Assembly: GCF_046156175.1 (NCBI RefSeq) | Contig: NZ_JAYLVL010000001.1 | Span: 186,001 to 250,000 of the forward strand | Length of the DNA: 64,000 nt | Direction: 5' to 3' | Source: Lacisediminihabitans sp046156175 | Lineage (GTDB): Bacteria; Actinomycetota; Actinomycetes; Actinomycetales; Microbacteriaceae | In this document: one piece after another, positions 59,658 to 64,000 of the stretch | How the letters are laid out: the number at the start of each line of letters is the position of its first letter | How positions within the stretch are numbered: position 1 is the first letter of the stretch | Translations under genes and position numbers: made by a program | Notes under the pieces: model-generated | The model's database searches: none | What the model saw: the letters and a program-made list of their open reading frames with translations, nothing else | What the model was told of the DNA's origin: nothing

Positions 59658-60887
59658 TTGGCGACAGACGAACAGGCTCCATGGGGCCGCGTTGACGAGA
59701 CCGGCACCGTCTTCGTGCGCGACGGCGAGGGCGAACGCGCGGTGGGACAGTATCCCGACGGCACTGCGGAGGAGGCTCTCGGCTACTTCCAGCGCAAATT
59801 CGTCGAGTTGGCGGGCCAGGTGACGCTTCTCGAACAGCGCATCAAGCGCGGCACGGCGGCATCGGATGTCGCGAAGACCATCTCTGCGCTCAAGACCACT
59901 GTGGCCTCCGCCAATGCCGTGGGCGACCTGCCCTCTCTCACGAAGCGACTCGACGCGCTGGACGGCGCCGTCAGCGAACTCACCGAGAAGCAGACCGCCG
60001 AGACGAAAGCAGCCACCGAGGCGGCTCTCGCCGAACGGGAGGCTCTCGTCGTCGAAGCCGAGAAGCTCGCTGCGCAGGACCCGGCCAAGGCCCAGTGGAA
60101 GCAGGTCAGCGCCACCCTCGACGACATCTTCGCGCGCTGGCAGAAGCACCAGGCAGACGGCCCCCGGCTGCCCAAGAACGAGAGCAACGAGCTGTGGAAG
60201 CGATTCCGCGCCGCGCGCACCATCATCGAGACGCACCGCAAGGCCTTCTTCGCCGAACTCGATTCCGTGCACAAGGACGCCCGCAACAAGAAGCAGGAGC
60301 TCGCCGAGAAGGCGGAGGCCCTCATCCCCAAGGGCCTCGATGGCATCCCGGTCTACCGCACCCTTCTGGACGACTGGAAGGCCGCCGGCCGCGCCGGTAA
60401 GAAGTTCGATGATGCCCTGTGGCTGCGCTTCAAGGCGGCCGGAGACGCACTGTATTCGGCGAAGTCCGAGGTCGACGCCAAGGACAACGAGGAATTCAGC
60501 GCCAATCTCGAGCTGAAGCTCGCTCTTCTCACCGAGGCCGAGCCGCTCGTGACCGAGACCGATCGGGTGAAAGCGAAAGACGCGCTTCTGTCCATCCAGC
60601 GCCAGTGGGATGCCATCGGCAAGGTGCCGCGCGACAAGGTCAAGCCGATCGAGGACCGCTTGCGCAAGGTCGAGACCGCGGTGCGCAAGCTCGACGAGGA
60701 CCACTGGCAGAAGAGCAATCCCGAGCGGATCGCCCGAGCCGAGGGGCTCGCCGGCCAACTGCAGGATGCCATCGCCAAGCTCGAGGCCGAGCTCGCCGAC
60801 GCGAAAGCCGGCGGCGACGCCAGGAAGGTCGCGGATGCCGAGGAGGCCCTTGCGGCTCGCAAGGCCTGGCTGAAGGCGATCGGCTAG
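59658..60887 (+). CDS. DUF349 coiled-coil protein
   Basis: A 409-residue, strongly helical, charged protein. After a short N-terminal segment (WGRVDETGTVFVRDGEGERAVG) a coiled coil leads into three DUF349 repeats, about residues 140-205, 215-280 and 295-365, each with WKxxxxAGR or RFKAAGD-type cores (WLRFKAAGDALY, QRQWDAIGKVPRDKV). No membrane segment. TTG at 59658 is preferred to GTG at 59649 because AAGGTGAG lies at proper distance from it. It is a fixed neighbour of the isomerase gene and rel in actinobacteria; function unknown. Confidence 0.9.
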   Translation: MATDEQAPWGRVDETGTVFVRDGEGERAVGQYPDGTAEEALGYFQRKFVELAGQVTLLEQRIKRGTAASDVAKTISALKTTVASANAVGDLPSLTKRLDALDGAVSELTEKQTAETKAATEAALAEREALVVEAEKLAAQDPAKAQWKQVSATLDDIFARWQKHQADGPRLPKNESNELWKRFRAARTIIETHRKAFFAELDSVHKDARNKKQELAEKAEALIPKGLDGIPVYRTLLDDWKAAGRAGKKFDDALWLRFKAAGDALYSAKSEVDAKDNEEFSANLELKLALLTEAEPLVTETDRVKAKDALLSIQRQWDAIGKVPRDKVKPIEDRLRKVETAVRKLDEDHWQKSNPERIARAEGLAGQLQDAIAKLEAELADAKAGGDARKVADAEEALAARKAWLKAIG

Positions 60888-60930
60888 CGCCCCTCCCTCC
60901 GGTCCACGCGCGGGCAGCGACTGTCCACAG

Positions 60931-60949
60931 ATCGGGTTGCGCACCCGAT
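60931..60949. repeat. Inverted repeat upstream of AbiEi-like gene
   Basis: ATCGGGT and ACCCGAT are perfect inverted copies around TGCGC, 32 bases before the start at 60982 and 43 bases after the DUF349 stop. It may be an operator or a weak terminator; no T run follows. Confidence 0.5.
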
Positions 60950-60981
60950 GCGCTCCGATGGCATCCGCAACGATGGCTGGC

Positions 60982-61569
60982 ATGTCCCGCTTGCCGTCCG
61001 TACTCTTCCACTCGGATCTCCCCCAGGCAGAACTCCACGCGGCCAAGCTGGACGGTGAGCTCTATCGCGTCGACCAGTGCTTCAGCCCCATCGACGAGAT
61101 CGAGTCACGCCTTCTGCGGGCGCGCGCCCTGTTCCTGACCATCCCGCCACGACTCATCGTCGAGCAGCGCAGTGCCGCGTGGGTCTACGGCGCGGCCGGA
61201 TTGCCGACCCGGCACCAATTCTGCGCGGACATCACCGCCCGGGTGCGACCGGCGACCCTGGTTGCGCTGAGCGTTCGTGAGGTGGTGATCGACGACGAGG
61301 ACCTCGAGCACATCGCGGGACTGGCGGTGACAACGCCGGTGCGCACCGTCGTCGACCTCGCCCGAAACAGCCTCACCTTCGACGACGAAGAACTGGCTGT
61401 GATCGGCTCGTTGATGCGGATCGACCGGTTCGGCCTCGAGGAATGCCGCGCCGTTCTCGACCGCCGCCGCAACCTGCCCCACAAGACCCTCGCCGTCGAG
61501 AGGATCCGCGAGGCGGCGCGGCGGATCGAGTCGGTTCGACGACCGCGAGAGGGGCTCAGCCCCCGTTGA
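60982..61569 (+). CDS. AbiEi-like protein of Microbacteriaceae type
   Basis: A 195-residue protein resembling the stand-alone proteins of Microbacteriaceae annotated as type IV AbiEi-family antitoxin or hypothetical: LPSVLFHSDLPQAELHAAKLDG, LDGELYRVDQCFSP, RLIVEQRSAAWVYGAAG, VREVVIDDEDL, LAVTTPVRTVVDLAR and RRRNLPHKTLAVERIREAA. No AbiEii nucleotidyltransferase toxin gene adjoins it; the next gene is rel on the other strand, whose 3' end overlaps its end by 14 bases. ATG at 60982 is chosen; 60973 is possible. Antitoxin function is doubtful without a partner. Confidence 0.7.
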   Translation: MSRLPSVLFHSDLPQAELHAAKLDGELYRVDQCFSPIDEIESRLLRARALFLTIPPRLIVEQRSAAWVYGAAGLPTRHQFCADITARVRPATLVALSVREVVIDDEDLEHIAGLAVTTPVRTVVDLARNSLTFDDEELAVIGSLMRIDRFGLEECRAVLDRRRNLPHKTLAVERIREAARRIESVRRPREGLSPR

Positions 61570-63847
61570 CCCGGTAGACGTCGTAGACCGCGTCGATGCG
61601 TCGAACGGCATTGAGCACGGCATCCAGATGCGTCGTGTCACCCATCTCGAAGACGAAGCGACTGAGGGCGAGACGATCACTGGAGGTCGACACCGAAGCC
61701 GACAGGATGTTGACATGGCTCTCGGACAGCACCCGGGTCACATCCGAGAGCAGTCCGGCCCGGTCGAGCGCCTCGACCTGGATCTGCACCAGGAAGATGC
61801 TCGACGACGTCGGCGCCCATTCCACGTCCACCATGCGCTCGGGCTCGTTGAGGAGCGAGGCGACATTGTGGCAATCGGTCTTGTGCACCGAGACTCCGGA
61901 ACCCCGGGTGACGAATCCGACGATGTCGTCGCCCGGCACCGGCGTGCAGCACTTCGCGAGCTTCACCAGGATGTCGGGAGCTCCGCGCACGAGCACGCCG
62001 GAGTCGCTGTTGCGCAACTGCTTGCTGCGCCCCTTTGTGGGGAACGGGATCTCGGCGTCTTCGGTCTCCGCCTCGGTGTGCAAGGTGCCGAGCACCTTCT
62101 CGATCACCGACTGGGTGGAGACGTGTCCCTCCCCCACGGCGGCGTAGAGCGCCGAGATGTCTTCGTAACGCATCTGGGCCGCGACCTCGTTGAACGAGTC
62201 CTGGTTCATCAGCTTCTGGAGCGGCAGATTCTGCTTGCGCATGGCGCGCGCGATCGCATCCTTGCCCTGCTCGATCGCCTCGTCGCGCCGCTCCTTGGTG
62301 AACCACTGCTTGATCTTGTTCCGCGCGCGGGGACTCTTGACGAAGTTGAGCCAGCCCTGGCTCGGTCCGGCATCCGGGCTCTTCGAGGTGAAGATCTCGA
62401 CGACATCACCGGAGTTGAGCGTGCTCTCGAGGGGCACCAGCCGGCCATTGACCTTGGAGCCCATGGTGCGGTGACCGACTTCGGTGTGCACGGCATAGGC
62501 GAAGTCGACCGGGGTTGCGCCCGCGGGAAGGCCGATGACCTTCCCCTGCGGGGTGAAGACGTAGACCTCCTTCGCGCCGATCTCGAAGCGCAACGAGTCG
62601 AGGAATTCGTTGGGGTCGGCGGTCTCGGCCTGCCAGTCGGTGATGTGGGCGAGCCACGCCATGTCGCCGTCGTCGCTCGTCTCGCTCGACGAGCCCTTGC
62701 CGTTGACGCGCTCCTTGTACTTCCAGTGCGCCGCGACACCGAACTCCGCGCGCTGGTGCATCTCATCGGTGCGGATCTGGATCTCCACCGCACGGCCCTT
62801 CGGCCCGATCACTGTGGTGTGAAGCGATTGGTACAGGTTGAACTTGGGGGTCGCGATGTAGTCCTTGAAGCGACCGGGGATGGGGTTCCACCGCGCGTGG
62901 ATCGACCCGAGGACCGCATAACAGTCGCGAACCGATCCCACGAGCACCCGGATGCCGACCAGGTCGTAGATCTCGTCGAATTCACGGCCGCGCACGATCA
63001 TCTTCTGGTAAATCGAGTAGTACTGCTTGGGCCGACCGACGACCTTGCCCTTGATCTTCGAGGCTTTGAGGTCGTCCTTGACCGCGTCGATCACCTGTTG
63101 CACGAACTCTTCACGCTGGGGAGTGCGCTGCTTGACCAGGTTCTCGATCTCGATGTACAGCTTCGGGTAGAGCACCGCGAAGGAGAGGTCTTCCAGCTCC
63201 CACTTGATGGTCTGGATCCCGAGCCGGTGCGCGAGCGGGGCGTAGATCTCCAGAGTCTCCTGGGCCTTGCGGGTGGCGGACTCCGCCGGCACGAAACCCC
63301 AGGTGCGGGCGTTGTGCAGCCGGTCGGCGAGCTTGATGACGAGAACGCGGATGTCCTTGGACATCGCGACGACCATCTTGCGCACGGTCTCCGCCTGCGC
63401 GCTGTCGCCGTACTTGAGCTTGTCGAGCTTGGTGACGCCGTCCACCAGCATCGCGATCTCGTCGCCGAAATCCCGTCGCAGCAGGTCGAGCGAATAGTCG
63501 GTGTCTTCGACGGTGTCGTGCAACAGGGCGGCCGCAAGGGTCTTGGGGCCGATGCCGAGGTCGGCCAGAATCTGGGCGACCGCGACCGGATGCGTGATGT
63601 ACGGCTCGCCACTGCGGCGCTTCTGGCCGCGGTGGGCGCGCTCGGCGGCGACGTAGGCGCGCTCGATGATGCTCACGTCGGCTTTCGGATGGTGCATCCG
63701 CGCCGTCTTGATCAGGCGGTCGACCGCCCCGGTGGGCTGGGCCTTGGAGAAGATGCGCGGCAGAAGCGTGCGGAGCGAGCCGGTGGCGGGACCGTTCGAA
63801 CCCGGGGTGGGAGGCGCAGAGGGACCGGATGTCGTCGTATCAACCAT
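61556..63847 (-). CDS. rel: Bifunctional (p)ppGpp synthetase/hydrolase Rel
   Basis: A 763-residue stringent-response enzyme. The N-terminal HD hydrolase has LLHDTVEDTDYS and KLADRLHNARTWG, so degradation should work. The synthetase has KGKVVGRPKQYYSIYQKM, DEIYDLVGIRVLV and the RFKD motif of bifunctional forms. TGS (VYVFTPQGKVIGLPAGATP), the cysteine-bearing RIS/CC region (LVKLAKCCTPVPGDD) and a C-terminal ACT domain follow. ATG at 63847 has AGGAGGAA at ideal distance, preceding an upstream in-frame start that is rejected. A 780-codon open frame on the other strand is a shadow. Confidence 0.98.
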   Translation of the reverse strand: MVDTTTSGPSAPPTPGSNGPATGSLRTLLPRIFSKAQPTGAVDRLIKTARMHHPKADVSIIERAYVAAERAHRGQKRRSGEPYITHPVAVAQILADLGIGPKTLAAALLHDTVEDTDYSLDLLRRDFGDEIAMLVDGVTKLDKLKYGDSAQAETVRKMVVAMSKDIRVLVIKLADRLHNARTWGFVPAESATRKAQETLEIYAPLAHRLGIQTIKWELEDLSFAVLYPKLYIEIENLVKQRTPQREEFVQQVIDAVKDDLKASKIKGKVVGRPKQYYSIYQKMIVRGREFDEIYDLVGIRVLVGSVRDCYAVLGSIHARWNPIPGRFKDYIATPKFNLYQSLHTTVIGPKGRAVEIQIRTDEMHQRAEFGVAAHWKYKERVNGKGSSSETSDDGDMAWLAHITDWQAETADPNEFLDSLRFEIGAKEVYVFTPQGKVIGLPAGATPVDFAYAVHTEVGHRTMGSKVNGRLVPLESTLNSGDVVEIFTSKSPDAGPSQGWLNFVKSPRARNKIKQWFTKERRDEAIEQGKDAIARAMRKQNLPLQKLMNQDSFNEVAAQMRYEDISALYAAVGEGHVSTQSVIEKVLGTLHTEAETEDAEIPFPTKGRSKQLRNSDSGVLVRGAPDILVKLAKCCTPVPGDDIVGFVTRGSGVSVHKTDCHNVASLLNEPERMVDVEWAPTSSSIFLVQIQVEALDRAGLLSDVTRVLSESHVNILSASVSTSSDRLALSRFVFEMGDTTHLDAVLNAVRRIDAVYDVYRVNGG

Positions 63848-63937
63848 CAGCGTTCCTCCTGCAGCAAAACTATCACCGCGCGGATGCTGCACTTCGCAGG
63901 TTCGCTCACGGCACGATGCTCCGGCTGCGCGACGGGG

Positions 63938-64000
63938 TCACTCGACGCGAGCCGCGTCCGTTCCCTCTGAGACCAAGGGTCCATCGGCGGCCGACCACGC
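63938..64000 (-). CDS. C-terminal end of upstream gene, possibly secF (cut by window edge)
   Basis: An open minus-strand frame enters from the right edge and ends at 63938 with an acidic tail (PLVSEGTDAARVE). In many actinobacteria secD-secF precede rel, so SecF is the guess from gene order. A second frame open from the edge to 63906 with a basic tail (RGSRRVTPSRSRSIVP) fits a SecF tail as well or better, so the frame itself is uncertain. No conserved motif is visible. Confidence 0.3.
   Translation of the reverse strand, partial: AWSAADGPLVSEGTDAARVE

Noticed and set aside
57355..59682. rarA extended to 775 codons
   Set aside because: The extra part is the complement of the cyclophilin gene; the family start is the ATG at 58689.
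61628..63970. 780-codon plus-strand open frame opposite rel
   Set aside because: Shadow of rel; no motifs, and it would overlap the AbiEi-like/rel convergence without any start signal.

Overview
The window is chromosomal core sequence from a high-G+C Gram-positive actinobacterium, most likely a member of the Microbacteriaceae. Clues are gene order shared with mycobacteria and other actinobacteria (his/trp cluster; rpe-rsmB-fmt-priA-metK-coaBC-rpoZ-gmk-pyr; aro-mltG-ruvX-alaS-rarA-rel), many GTG and TTG starts, a cysteine-free ribosomal protein S4, a PriA without a recognisable Walker A motif, a DUF7882-type small protein, an AbiEi-like protein next to rel, and a palindrome of a type I associate with Microbacteriaceae. 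I see no rRNA, CRISPR array, insertion sequence, prophage or replication origin. There is one tRNA, tRNA-Leu(CAA). No gene-free stretch exceeds 300 bases; the longest gap is 234 bases at 1233-1466.

Layout. 1-5.5 kb: the 5' part of polA, a hotdog thioesterase, the ANTAR regulator pdtaR, tRNA-Leu, a methyltransferase, and four poorly characterised genes (DUF2510 membrane protein, DUF7882 protein, a small protein and an FHA-domain protein). 5.5-25 kb, all minus strand: fdhD-fdhF, then hisE-hisG-hisF-hisI-trpE-two small membrane proteins-trpC-trpB-trpA, lgt, gltB-gltD and pyk. Tight spacing suggests one or a few long transcripts. 25.3-27.4 kb, plus strand: mobA-moeA, divergent from fdhD-fdhF, so a four-gene molybdoenzyme/cofactor module sits at the head of the his/trp cluster. 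27.5-47 kb, minus strand: an FKBP isomerase, rpe, rsmB, fmt, priA, metK, coaBC, rpoZ, a fused mIHF-guanylate kinase gene, and the pyrimidine operon pyrR-pyrB-pyrC-PH-domain gene-carA-carB-pyrF, preceded by aroQ-efp-nusB. 47-64 kb: a small SHOCT protein, the shikimate genes aroE-aroC-aroK-aroB behind alaS-ruvX-mltG, two small membrane proteins, rpsD, rarA, a membrane-anchored cyclophilin, a DUF349 protein, an AbiEi-like protein and the bifunctional rel. The last bases probably hold the end of an upstream gene, perhaps secF.

Functionally the window joins nitrogen assimilation (GOGAT), histidine, tryptophan and chorismate synthesis, UMP synthesis, one-carbon and SAM metabolism, and the stringent response. 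Most stand-out points are within familiar operons: a nucleoid-protein/guanylate-kinase fusion, a PyrR-type RNA site next to the pyrR ribosome-binding site, apparently leaderless divergent starts in the molybdenum module, a MobA-DUF6457 fusion with a possible internal start, and an uncharacterised FHA locus with short repeats. I found no clearly new defence or mobile system.
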